Below are positions 23,398 to 31,285 of a DNA stretch of 38,332 bases, one piece after another. The DNA lies in the NCBI GenBank assembly GCA_904374485.1, contig CAJFFX010000011.1, forward strand, positions 3,461-41,792. Direction: 5' to 3'. Source of the DNA: Candidatus Pseudoscillospira falkowii (lineage in GTDB: Bacteria > Bacillota > Clostridia > Oscillospirales > Oscillospiraceae). The notes under the pieces are model-generated. The model was not told the origin of the DNA, ran no database searches, and saw only the letters and a list, made by a program, of their open reading frames with translations. Every line of letters starts with the position of its first letter. Within the stretch, counting starts at the first letter, position 1. The position numbers and the translations under genes are program-made.

Positions 23398-24150
23398 TTA
23401 CTGCTCGAGCCGGGAAAGGATCTGCCGTTTATAGTCCAGAAATTCCGGCTGCAGTCCGAAGGACAGGTCCCGGGGCCGGGGCGGGAGAATGGTCAGCTCC
23501 GCTGCGATGGTTCCCGGATGGCCGGCGAGGATGTAGATGCGGTCGGACAGCAGGATGGCCTCGTCGATGTCGTGGGTGATGAACAGGGTGGTCAGGTGCA
23601 GCTGGTCCATCATGCCCATGTACCAGCGGTGGAGCTCCCGCTTTGTCAGGGCGTCCAGGGCGGAGAAGGGCTCGTCCAGCAGCACCACGCCCTTCGAACC
23701 CAGGAACGTGCGCAGCAGGGCCGCCCGCTGGCGCATGCCGCCGGAAAGCTGAGCGGGGTACTTGTCCTCCGTGCCGCTGAGGCCGAAGGGCGCAAAGTAG
23801 GGCGCGGCTTCGGCGCGGGCTTCCCGCTTCGATTTTCCGGCGATGACCAGGGGCAGGGCCGCGTTGTCGAGGACCTTCTTGTGGGGCAGCAGCAGGTCCC
23901 GCTGAAGCATGTAGCTGATCTTGCCGGGCCGGCCGGTGATGTCCTCCCCGGAGAGAAGCACCCGTCCCTCCTCCGGCGTTTCCAGGCCGGAGAGGGCATG
24001 GAACAGCGTGGTCTTGCCCGCGCCGCTGACGCCCAGCAGGCACACCAGCTCCCCGGCGTTCAGATGGAGGGAAACGTCCTTCAGGATACAGCGGCTGTCG
24101 TAGGACTTGGTGATGTGCTCCGCGCGGAGCACGGCGTCTTCCGTTTCCAT
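23398..24150 (-). CDS. thiZ: ABC transporter ATPase, thiamine-precursor uptake
   Basis: A 250-residue ATPase energising the ThiXYZ-type importer. Walker A is GVSGAGKTT, the Q-loop region YMLQRDLLLPHKKVLDN, the signature LSGGMRQRAALLRTFL, Walker B GVVLLDEPFSALD and the H-loop LFITHDIDEA. The start is ATG 24150 (METEDAVLRAEHI), overlapping the upstream stop as TGATG. A longer frame reaching 24303 lies within the upstream gene. Nitrate/sulfonate/taurine-type ATPases look similar; the assignment to thiamine precursors comes from the operon and TPP riboswitch. Confidence 0.9.
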   Translation of the reverse strand: METEDAVLRAEHITKSYDSRCILKDVSLHLNAGELVCLLGVSGAGKTTLFHALSGLETPEEGRVLLSGEDITGRPGKISYMLQRDLLLPHKKVLDNAALPLVIAGKSKREARAEAAPYFAPFGLSGTEDKYPAQLSGGMRQRAALLRTFLGSKGVVLLDEPFSALDALTKRELHRWYMGMMDQLHLTTLFITHDIDEAILLSDRIYILAGHPGTIAAELTILPPRPRDLSFGLQPEFLDYKRQILSRLEQ

Positions 24151-25178
24151 CAGGCGAGGTAGTCGTTGGAGAAGCCGGTGTTTTCGGGGATGGGCTGATC
24201 CACCAGGCCGTTGTCGTTCAGCCAGTTGTAGAACGCATTCCAGCGGGCGGGATCGATGTAGCCCCACTGGTCTACCTCGGCCTTGTACTGGTCGGCCATC
24301 CACTTCTGGCTTTCCAGGATCAGATCCTCGCTGCCGGCCAGGGAGCCGGTGGCGTCGCTTTCAATGAGGATCTGGGCGGCTTCCTCGGGGTGCTCGATGG
24401 CGTACTCATAGCCCTGGGCTACGGCGGCCAGGAAGGCTTTGGCCGTGTCGGGATGGTCCTCCAGGAAGGCGTTGTTGGCGATGAGGATCGGGGTGTAGTA
24501 GTCGAATACCGGGTCGATGTCCTTGAAATAGAAATAGTCGAAGTCCAGACCCCGCAGCTGGGCGTTGATGCCGCCCCAGCCGTAGTAGACCCAGATGGCA
24601 TCGGTCAGGTTTTCCATCAGCGCGCCGGCCTCGTCCTCCAGGGTGTAGGGGATCAGCTCCACGTCAGCGAAGTCGCCGCCGTCGGCCTCCACTACTTGCT
24701 CCATGATGGCCAGCTCAATGACGCCATTGTAGGTGGAGTAGCGATGGCCCGCCAGCCCCGCGGGACTGTCCATGCCCTCGCCGGCGCGGGACATGATGCC
24801 GGAGGTGTTGTGCTGCAGCAGGGCGGCCACGGCGGTGACGCCCAGGGGGTCCTCCCGGGCGAAGGCGGCGGCCAGGTTGTCCTGGACCGTCACGGCGAAC
24901 TGCACCTGGCCGGCGGCGCAGAGGGTGGTGGCGGTGGTGCCGTCCTCCGGGGGCTGCACGATGGTGACGTTCAGCCCGGCTTCCTCAAAATAGCCGTTGG
25001 CTTCGGCCACAAAAAGGCCGGTGTGGTTGGTGTTGGGCGTCCAGTCCAGGCAGACGGTGATGTCCGTCGTGCCGCCCTCCTCGCCGGAGGGGGTGCCGCC
25101 CTTCTGGCCGCAAGCGGCCAGGCTCAGGGCCATGGCGGAAGCCATAGCGACGGCGGCAATGCGTTTTGTATCTTTCAT
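24150..25178 (-). CDS. thiY: Substrate-binding lipoprotein, NMT1/THI5-like (ThiY)
   Basis: A 342-residue extracytoplasmic binding protein. The N-terminus is a lipoprotein signal, KRIAAVAMASAMALSLAAC, with lipobox LAAC and Cys24 as the likely lipidated residue, followed by a Gly/Ser/Glu linker. The mature start VCLDWTPNTNHTGLFVAEANGYF is the NMT1/THI5 hallmark. Homologues bind formylaminopyrimidine or HMP-type precursors of the thiamine pyrimidine. It lies 3 nt after thiX and overlaps the ATPase gene by one base, so the unit is tightly coupled. Confidence 0.92.
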   Translation of the reverse strand: MKDTKRIAAVAMASAMALSLAACGQKGGTPSGEEGGTTDITVCLDWTPNTNHTGLFVAEANGYFEEAGLNVTIVQPPEDGTTATTLCAAGQVQFAVTVQDNLAAAFAREDPLGVTAVAALLQHNTSGIMSRAGEGMDSPAGLAGHRYSTYNGVIELAIMEQVVEADGGDFADVELIPYTLEDEAGALMENLTDAIWVYYGWGGINAQLRGLDFDYFYFKDIDPVFDYYTPILIANNAFLEDHPDTAKAFLAAVAQGYEYAIEHPEEAAQILIESDATGSLAGSEDLILESQKWMADQYKAEVDQWGYIDPARWNAFYNWLNDNGLVDQPIPENTGFSNDYLA

Positions 25179-25181
25179 CGG

Positions 25182-25961
25182 TCAATCGTTCCTTTCGATT
25201 TTTTCATAGGCTTCCCAGGGCATGACAAGGCGGCGCAGCGCCGTGACCAGCAGCATCAGCAGCAGGCTGATGACCACGATGACGATGATGACCGCGAACA
25301 TCTTGTCGAAGGCGTAGGCTTTGTTCACCCGGGTCATGTAAACGCCCAGGCCCTCGAAGCCGCCCAGCCATTCGGAGATCACCGCGCCCACCACGGCGTA
25401 GGACACAGAGACCCGTAAGCCGGAAAAAAAGAAGCTCAGGGCTGCGGGAAATTCCAGGTGGAGGAAGATCTGCCGCCGGCTGGCGCCCATGGCGCGCAGC
25501 AGGTCCGCCGCCGCCCGGTCGGTGCTGGCGTAGCCCTCCAGCAGGCTCACGGCGATGGGGAAGAAGGTGGTCAGGGCCACCAGGGTGATCTTCGGGGCCA
25601 TGCCGAAGCCCATCCACAAAACGAGCAGGGGGGCCAGGGCGATGGTGGGGATGGTTTGGGTGATGACGAGAATGGGGTAGAGGGCCCGGTAGAGCCAGCG
25701 GACGCGGTGCATCAGCGTTGCCAGCGCCACCGCCACGGCGATGCCGATGCCCAGGCCCCAGAAGGCTTCCTGCAGCGTCACGGCGGCGTTGGCCGCCAGC
25801 ACGGGGGCGTCGCTGATCAGCGCCTGGACCACGTCGAGAGGGGAGGGGAGCATGAACGCGGGCACGAATCCACCCTCGCTGGCGCCGCACCAGATGGCTG
25901 CCACCACGGCCAGGGCCGCCAGGGCGGGCAGCTTACTGGTGATGCTTTGTGACTTTTTCAT
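25182..25961 (-). CDS. thiX: ABC transporter permease, thiamine-precursor uptake
   Basis: A 259-residue inner-membrane permease with about six spans, in the binding-protein-dependent (BPD_transp_1) family. The EAA-type loop (RAMGASRRQIFLHLEFPAALSFFFSGLRVSVSYAVVGAVISEW) sits in the second half, as expected for contact with the ATPase. It starts at ATG 25961 and overlaps the upstream thiamine-binding gene by 29 nt. Confidence 0.9.
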   Translation of the reverse strand: MKKSQSITSKLPALAALAVVAAIWCGASEGGFVPAFMLPSPLDVVQALISDAPVLAANAAVTLQEAFWGLGIGIAVAVALATLMHRVRWLYRALYPILVITQTIPTIALAPLLVLWMGFGMAPKITLVALTTFFPIAVSLLEGYASTDRAAADLLRAMGASRRQIFLHLEFPAALSFFFSGLRVSVSYAVVGAVISEWLGGFEGLGVYMTRVNKAYAFDKMFAVIIVIVVISLLLMLLVTALRRLVMPWEAYEKIERND

Positions 25962-26232
25962 CGATGGTCAGCACATTGCCGTGCTCCTTGTACACCAGCT
26001 TCACATAGCCGGAGACCTTGGCGCTGCCGGCTTTGGCGGCCACATACATGCAGTTTTCGAGGATGTCCAGCAGCTGGTGCAGGTCGTCGCCCTCGATGGA
26101 CGTTTCGCAGGGGCCGACATAGTAGTGCAGGCCGGTGGAGCGGATGTAGTCGATGACCTCATCCACCACGCGGACGGCTTCCTGGTCGTTTTGCATGTTG
26201 GGTTCGATCTGGATGGCGATGCTTGTTTTCAT
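25933..26232 (-). CDS. Thiamine-binding protein of the MTH1187/YkoF family
   Basis: A 99-residue small ferredoxin-like-fold protein. The sequence SIAIQIEPNMQNDQEAVRVVDEVIDYIRSTGLHYYVGPCETSIEGD matches the MTH1187/YkoF group, whose B. subtilis member binds thiamine or HMP. Being the first gene after a TPP riboswitch and upstream of the ThiXYZ transporter supports a role in handling the imported pyrimidine. TAGGAGG lies 6-7 nt before the ATG. Confidence 0.85.
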   Translation of the reverse strand: MKTSIAIQIEPNMQNDQEAVRVVDEVIDYIRSTGLHYYVGPCETSIEGDDLHQLLDILENCMYVAAKAGSAKVSGYVKLVYKEHGNVLTIDEKVTKHHQ

Positions 26233-26245
26233 AGTTTTTCCTCCT

Positions 26246-26301
26246 AAAAAAATAAAAGATCAGAACGCCCGCAAAATCGCGCCAATGCGGGTGTTCTGAT
26301 C
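26246..26301 (-). terminator. Terminator of the TPP riboswitch expression platform
   Basis: On the minus strand a 16-bp stem (GATCAGAAC[A/G]CCCGCA with its partner, one wobble/mismatch) is followed by TTTTATTTTTTT and then the AGGAGG of the first gene. It lies between the riboswitch aptamer and the first ORF, where a TPP-induced terminator is expected. Confidence 0.88.
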
Positions 26302-26327
26302 CGAAAACGGACGGGATCGAGATGCGA

Positions 26328-26420
26328 CACTCCCTACGCTGGCATGATCCAACAGGTTCAAAGGGTCAAAGGCCTCCATCGCCTTACTCTCAGCTGCGCG
26401 GCAGCTCCCCTGGCATCGAT
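26328..26420 (-). ncRNA. TPP riboswitch (THI element)
   Basis: The minus strand carries the conserved core in order: GGGGAGCTGC, CTGAGAG, GACCCTTTGAACCTG and ATGCCAGCGTAGGGA. These are the diagnostic words of the thiamine-pyrophosphate aptamer. It precedes the ykoF-like/thiXYZ operon, so excess TPP should lower transporter expression. Confidence 0.97.
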
Positions 26421-26460
26421 ATGCAGTTTGTTCCGACGGCGGTCGTCCGCCTTGCCGCCC

Positions 26461-26489
26461 ATTATACGGCAATTGCCCGGGAAATGCAA
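26461..26489 (-). promoter_or_regulatory. Promoter for the thi operon
   Basis: Minus strand TTGCAT at 26489-26484, 17-nt spacer, perfect TATAAT at 26466-26461. The start should fall near 26454, about 35 nt before the TPP aptamer. Confidence 0.85.
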
Positions 26490-26573
26490 GCCCCTTTGAT
26501 GCTCCGTCGGCAGCGACGCTGCGCCCGCAGCGGAAAACCGGAGCAAAAAGCCTGGAATGCCATGGAAATTCCC

Positions 26574-26602
26574 TTGCCCCGGCGCGGGAGCTGTGGTATA
26601 AT
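26574..26602 (+). promoter_or_regulatory. Promoter for the TetR-type regulator
   Basis: TTGCCC at 26574-26579, 17-nt spacer, perfect TATAAT at 26597-26602. It is divergent from the thi promoter, with about 85 bp between the two -35 boxes. Confidence 0.7.
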
Positions 26603-26665
26603 AAACCGCGTATGCTCCGCCGCGGCGGAGCCAGAACATCACAGAGAAACGGGAACGGAAACGCC

Positions 26666-27337
26666 ATGAGAAAACCGAGGACTTCAGAAAAAACGACGGC
26701 CCAGCGCCTGAAAGAGTCCGCTATCCACCTCTTCGGCAAATATGGCTACGAGGGCACCACCGTGCGCGCCATCGCCAAAGATGCCGGCGTCACCGCCGGG
26801 CAGATCACCGTCAACTTCGGCAGCAAGGAAAACCTGTTCAATGAGATCGTCATGGACATGTGCCGCATGACTGAGAACGCCTTCGACCCCATCATCGGCC
26901 AGTACAGCTATCTGAAGCAGAGCGGCACCCTGACGGAGGACGCCGCCTGGCTTTTGATTGAGCAGATCGTGGACACCCAGGTGGCCTTTTCCCTGGACAC
27001 GCATAACGCCGACCTGGTGCGCATCATGAACGTGCGCACCTTCAGCGAGGACATCAAGACATCGGCGATTTTGAGCCACATGACTATCAGCAAGATCGAG
27101 GATGTGTTCGCCCGGCTGCTCCAGGAGGTCTTTGCCAACAAGCGCTATCTCCACGCCCGCACGGTGAGCCGCGCCGTCAACGGCGCCATCGTCTCCTTCG
27201 GCGAGCATCCGGACCTGCTTTACGCCGAGGTCCTGGGCGGCAGCCATATGCCCGATGCCCAGGCGTGGATGAAGGGCTATGTGAGGGATTTTATTATGCA
27301 CAGTCTGCGGTGCGAAGCTGCGCAGGCGGAAACGTGA
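26666..27337 (+). CDS. TetR/AcrR-family transcriptional regulator
   Basis: A 223-residue regulator. The N-terminal DNA-binding domain is clear: TAQRLKESAIHLFGKYGYEGTTVRAIAKDAGVTAGQITVNFGSKENLFNEIV (about residues 9-60), with the helix-turn-helix at TTVRAIAKDAGV. The remainder is the variable ligand and dimerisation part. The start is ATG 26666; an upstream in-frame ATG at 26612 lies close to the transcription start and adds a low-complexity stretch, so I prefer the shorter form. Target and ligand are unknown. The gene lies between the divergent thi operon and the molybdenum hydroxylase operon, so it could act on either or only on itself. Confidence 0.9.
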   Translation: MRKPRTSEKTTAQRLKESAIHLFGKYGYEGTTVRAIAKDAGVTAGQITVNFGSKENLFNEIVMDMCRMTENAFDPIIGQYSYLKQSGTLTEDAAWLLIEQIVDTQVAFSLDTHNADLVRIMNVRTFSEDIKTSAILSHMTISKIEDVFARLLQEVFANKRYLHARTVSRAVNGAIVSFGEHPDLLYAEVLGGSHMPDAQAWMKGYVRDFIMHSLRCEAAQAET

Positions 27338-27367
27338 AAAAAGCCTCCCCGCCGGGGAGGCTTTTTT
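27336..27367 (+). terminator. Terminator after the TetR-type gene
   Basis: 8-bp stem GCCTCCCC/GGGGAGGC with a 3-nt loop, A6 on the left and T6 on the right; probably bidirectional. Confidence 0.9.
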
Positions 27368-27420
27368 CTTTTGTTTGCAAGGCGAGCACTTGCTTTCTTA
27401 TTTGTTTTTCGGCCTCCTTG

Positions 27421-28095
27421 CCGCCGGACGAAGCCCGGCACTTATTCACTCTTACCTTTTTCGCCAGCCAGGCAATGACTTGCTTTCTTGTCCGAGATGC
27501 ACCCCCCTCCTCTTCTTCTCCATGCGGAGAAGAAGAGGAGCGCCGTGCACGGTGTAGGAGAAGAAGAGGGCTGGGGTGCAAACTAAGCCGGTACCGTGCT
27601 CCGATCAGTGCTCTTTTGCGAGGCGGCAACTGTTCAGCCGTTTGGTACAAACTTGACTTGCCCCAGCGTCTCCGACCGCTCGCTCGCTGGCTGGGTGCTT
27701 GCAGCGGCCTTTTAAGTTCTCGCCATGGGAGCGCTCGAAAAGCCTAGTGTATACAACTGCACGTCTACAAGCACCAGGGGAGCGGCAGCGGAAAGAGAAG
27801 CAGGGGGCATTCAGGTTTGCACCAAATTTCTTCCATGTTCGCTACATAATGCGAGGTCATCTTGTCGAAGCAAGGGTCCATCCTCGTCTGTACCCTAAGC
27901 CCCTCTTTTTCCTTTGCACCGGGCGCGGCGCGTTTCTTTTTCTCCAGCAGGGAGAAAAAGAAATGGGGGGCGCAAATGGGACAAGGCTCCAAACTTGCGC
28001 CCTGGTTGCGAGTGAATAGTGAAGAGTGAATAGTGAAGAGTGAATAGTGAAGAGTGAATAAGTGCCGCCGCGGAGCGGCGGCTAGTGCCGGGCGG
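27421..28095. repeat. Dispersed foldback-like element, copy C
   Basis: About 670 bp very similar to copy B. Left arm hairpin at 27507-27540 (15-bp stem, loop ATGC); right arm hairpin at 27933-27963. The right end has an expanded GTGAATA/GTGAAGA tandem run (28012-28063) and a GCCGCCGCGGAGCGGCGGC hairpin. It lies between the TetR-type gene and the molybdenum hydroxylase promoter. No coding function is apparent. The remaining 28096-28274 is AT-rich leader and upstream DNA without a gene. Confidence 0.8.
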
Positions 28096-28274
28096 CAGGG
28101 CGCCGAGGGGAGCGCTGGCGCGGCGGGGAAAATGACGGAAAAATGAAACGACTGTATTGTTTTTGACCACTTTTTCTTATGGATGGCCCGGAATAAAAAG
28201 TAATGGAAATCATCCAGTGAAATTCGTAAAAATGTACAAGTTATTTTTGTGTAATTGGTCCATTGTGCGCAGTA

Positions 28275-28302
28275 TTGACAATAGTGGCCGTTCTGCTATA
28301 AT
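28275..28302 (+). promoter_or_regulatory. Promoter for the molybdenum hydroxylase operon
   Basis: Perfect TTGACA at 28275-28280, 16-nt spacer, perfect TATAAT at 28297-28302, within an AT-rich stretch. The near-consensus sequence suggests strong basal activity unless a repressor acts. Confidence 0.85.
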
Positions 28303-28371
28303 CAAATTATAATACAAGCGTATCTTTAATTTCACGATAAAACATTTTTAAGAAGGAGGTAGTAATGGGTT

Positions 28372-28872
28372 ATGAAAATTACGGAATGTACGCTGTATGT
28401 CAACGGAAGAAAATTTGAATTTTCCGTGGGCACTAAATTCGGCCAGATCAGGCCCAACGAAACGCTGCTTGAAACGCTGCGCGACCGGCTGAGCCTGACG
28501 GGGACCAAGCGGTCCTGCGATGAGGGCGCCTGCGGCTTGTGCACCGTCGTGATCGACGGGGAGGCACGGGCTTCCTGCATGACACTCAGCGTCGAATGCG
28601 ACGGAAAACACATCACCACCATCGAGGGCCTGGCGGACCCCCGCACGGGCGAACTCTCTCCGCTGCAGCAGCTGTTCATCGATGAATATGCCTTCCAGTG
28701 CGGTTTCTGCACCCCCGGCGTACTCATGGTGACCAAGGCCCTGCTGGACAAGAACCCCCACCCCACGAGAGCCGAGATTGAAGATGCGCTTTCGGGCAAC
28801 TACTGCCGCTGCATCAGCCAGTATCACGTTTTGAACGCGATCGAGAAATTTGCGAGAAGGGAGGACGCGTAA
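28372..28872 (+). CDS. Molybdenum hydroxylase small subunit, two [2Fe-2S] clusters
   Basis: A 166-residue iron-sulfur subunit of the xanthine oxidase family. The plant-ferredoxin-type N-terminal domain binds one cluster through Cys49, Cys54, Cys57 and Cys69 (CDEGACGLC...C). The helical C-terminal domain binds the second through Cys110, Cys113, Cys145 and Cys147 (CGFC...CRC). It relays electrons between molybdopterin and FAD. GGAGG is 12 nt before this ATG, longer than ideal; a different-frame ATG at 28365 lies 5 nt after it. Its stop codon abuts the next gene's ATG. Confidence 0.95.
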   Translation: MKITECTLYVNGRKFEFSVGTKFGQIRPNETLLETLRDRLSLTGTKRSCDEGACGLCTVVIDGEARASCMTLSVECDGKHITTIEGLADPRTGELSPLQQLFIDEYAFQCGFCTPGVLMVTKALLDKNPHPTRAEIEDALSGNYCRCISQYHVLNAIEKFARREDA

Positions 28873-31266
28873 ATGGGAAAGCCACTGCTGAACGGTATCA
28901 ATAACCCGATCCCCGACGACGGCTGGGAGCCGAGTACCAAACGGTATTTCCCCCTGGACAGAGACCCCAAGGAGTATAAGTACATCGGCAAAAACTGCGT
29001 CAGAAAGGACGCCCGCGAGATCGTCACCGGCGCCGCCGTCTATACCGACGACTATCAGATGACCGGCATGATCTACGGCACCGTCAAAAAGAGCCCTTAC
29101 CCCCACGCCATCATCAAGTCCATCGACTGCGAAAAGGCCAAGGCTCTGGAGGGCGTGCGCGCCGTCCTGACCTATAAGGACCTCAACGAGATGCACATGA
29201 ACCCCATGATGGGCTGGCCCCCCCACAAACCCCTGCTGGATCAGCACCTGCGCTATGTGGGCGACGCTGTGGCCCTGGTGGCCGCCGACACCCTGGACAT
29301 CGCCCAGGAGGCCTGTGATTTGATCGATGTGGAGTATGAGGTCCTCCCCGCCGTGTACGACGGCCTGTCCGCCATCAAGGACGGCGCGCCCCAGCTTTAC
29401 GATCAGTTTGACCACAACATCTGCCCCGGCGGTCTGGAGCTTATGCAGCTGGACGGCAAGTTCTGGCATCTGGTCCGCGGCGACGTGGACAAAGCCTTTG
29501 AAGAAAAATGCGCCTACGAAGCCGAGGACACCATCGAATTCATGGGCATGTGCGCGCCCAACGCCCCCGAACCCCCCGGCGTCATCGTCAAGTGGGAAGG
29601 CGGCATGAAATTCAGCCTGTGGGGCACCTCCCAGTCCGCCTTCCTTCTGAAGTTGGTCAACGAGTCGGTGCTGCCGGGCATCAAGTACGAGCCCTACACC
29701 TTCCATACCGGCGGTTCCTACGGCAACAAGCAGTCCATGACCTTCCAGACCACCGCCGCCACGGCCCTGGCCTATGTCACCAAGCTTCCTGTCAAGGTCT
29801 ACCAGACCCGCGTGGAGCAGATGACGAACTACCAGACCCGCCTGGGAACCCAGGTCCACGCCCGCATGGGCATCGACAAAGACGGCATCATCCGCGCCTT
29901 CAAGGGCGACTGGAAAGTCGTCGCGGGCGCCTTCAACGACAACCTGCAGGGCAACATCGGCGTCGGCCTGGGCGAGACCCAGCTCATCATGGGCAAGTGC
30001 CACGACTGGGACCTGAACTCCGACATCGTCGTCACCAACAAGCAGCCCGCCGGCATCGTCCGCGGCTACGGCGGCCAGGAGCTGAACTCCTGCCTGTCCA
30101 TGCTGGTGACCCGCGTAGCCCGGGCCGGCAACTTCGACCCCGTGGACGTGTTCGCCAAGAACTACGTCTCCGACGGCGACAGCTACATCTGGCGCGACGG
30201 TCTGCCCTGGCGCGCCCATTCCATCCAGTATGAGCAGATGATCCGCAACACCGCCGAAAAGTTCGGCTGGAAGGACAAGTGGAAGGGCTGGGGCGTTCCC
30301 ACCTGGACGTCCGAGGACGGCCGCTATGTCCGCGGCGTGGGCTGCTCCGCCATCGGCAACGCCGACGTGGGCGAGGACTGCTGCGAGGCCTATGTCCGCC
30401 TGGCCCCGGGCCTTTTGGACAACACCATCATCGCCACCCTCCACGCCGACATCACCGAAAACGGCAACGGCCAGCGCTCCAACGCCCAGAAGGTCTGCGC
30501 CGAGCGCCTGGGCATCCCCTATGAAAACGTCGTCATGGTCCCCTCGGGCACCATCTTCAGCCCCACGGGCGTTTCCCTGGGCGGCTCCCGCGGCACCATG
30601 ACCCTGGGCCACGCCATCGCCAACGCCTGCGACGACGCCCTGGAAAAGATCTTCAAGGCCGCCGAGGTGCCGCTGCGCTGCTCCTGGCAGAATATGGAGA
30701 TCCGGGACAACATGGTCTGCTCCAAGCTCCATCCGGGCGAAAAGATCCCCCTGGGCGCCCTGGTGAACTACTGGACCACCGTCACGGGCTACGGCAAGCA
30801 CGTGGAAGAATTCTCCACCCCCAGCTGCGTGTGCGTGTTCGTCGAGGTCGAGGTGGATAAGGAGACCGGCAAGACCCGCGTCATCAAGATGGTCGTGGGC
30901 ACCGACCCCGGCCAGATCATCGACCCCGCCACCATCGAAATGCAGCTCCAGGGCGGCATCGGCTCGGCCTGCCTGGACACCGCGTTCTATGAAGAGCACA
31001 TCGTCGACAAGGAAACGGGCCGCACCATGACCTATGACATGCTCGAGTACAAGACCCGTCCGTTCAACGAATTCCCCGAGTTCGACTACAACGTGGAGGA
31101 ATCCCAGTGGGATACCTGGCAGTATCACGCCAACGGCGTGGGCGAGATCTCCGGCGGCGGCGCGGCTTCCGCGGCCATGCTGGCCATCTCCAACGCCATC
31201 GGAACGGACGTTTCCACCTATCCCGCCACGCCTGACGTCATCCTGAAGGCGCTGGGCAAGCTGTAA
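28873..31266 (+). CDS. Molybdenum hydroxylase large subunit (molybdopterin-binding)
   Basis: A 797-residue catalytic subunit of the xanthine dehydrogenase/aldehyde oxidoreductase/4-hydroxybenzoyl-CoA reductase group. The a/b hammerhead domain covers roughly residues 38-160. The cofactor domain has a GGSYGNKQ block (about 280), VRGYGGQE (about 397), a GNADVGE block (about 495), ENGNGQRSNAQKVCAE and the C-terminal GVGEISGG with Glu758 where the catalytic glutamate of the family is expected. The GGSYGNK block differs from the common GGxFGxK, and GNADVGE replaces the usual glycine-rich loop. Substrate cannot be predicted from sequence. It is translationally coupled to the small subunit. Confidence 0.93.
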   Translation: MGKPLLNGINNPIPDDGWEPSTKRYFPLDRDPKEYKYIGKNCVRKDAREIVTGAAVYTDDYQMTGMIYGTVKKSPYPHAIIKSIDCEKAKALEGVRAVLTYKDLNEMHMNPMMGWPPHKPLLDQHLRYVGDAVALVAADTLDIAQEACDLIDVEYEVLPAVYDGLSAIKDGAPQLYDQFDHNICPGGLELMQLDGKFWHLVRGDVDKAFEEKCAYEAEDTIEFMGMCAPNAPEPPGVIVKWEGGMKFSLWGTSQSAFLLKLVNESVLPGIKYEPYTFHTGGSYGNKQSMTFQTTAATALAYVTKLPVKVYQTRVEQMTNYQTRLGTQVHARMGIDKDGIIRAFKGDWKVVAGAFNDNLQGNIGVGLGETQLIMGKCHDWDLNSDIVVTNKQPAGIVRGYGGQELNSCLSMLVTRVARAGNFDPVDVFAKNYVSDGDSYIWRDGLPWRAHSIQYEQMIRNTAEKFGWKDKWKGWGVPTWTSEDGRYVRGVGCSAIGNADVGEDCCEAYVRLAPGLLDNTIIATLHADITENGNGQRSNAQKVCAERLGIPYENVVMVPSGTIFSPTGVSLGGSRGTMTLGHAIANACDDALEKIFKAAEVPLRCSWQNMEIRDNMVCSKLHPGEKIPLGALVNYWTTVTGYGKHVEEFSTPSCVCVFVEVEVDKETGKTRVIKMVVGTDPGQIIDPATIEMQLQGGIGSACLDTAFYEEHIVDKETGRTMTYDMLEYKTRPFNEFPEFDYNVEESQWDTWQYHANGVGEISGGGAASAAMLAISNAIGTDVSTYPATPDVILKALGKL

Positions 31267-31285
31267 GAAGGGAGGCTGAAAGTGC

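Noticed and set aside
27294..27650. Frames in the repeat copies giving Ser-Leu-Phe-Thr-rich peptides
   Set aside because: They translate the GTGAAGA/TTCACTC tandem runs at the ends of the dispersed element, so similar predicted proteins elsewhere would also be spurious.
28096..28274. TetR operator upstream of the molybdenum hydroxylase promoter
   Set aside because: I searched by eye for a clear inverted repeat and found none convincing in the AT-rich stretch.
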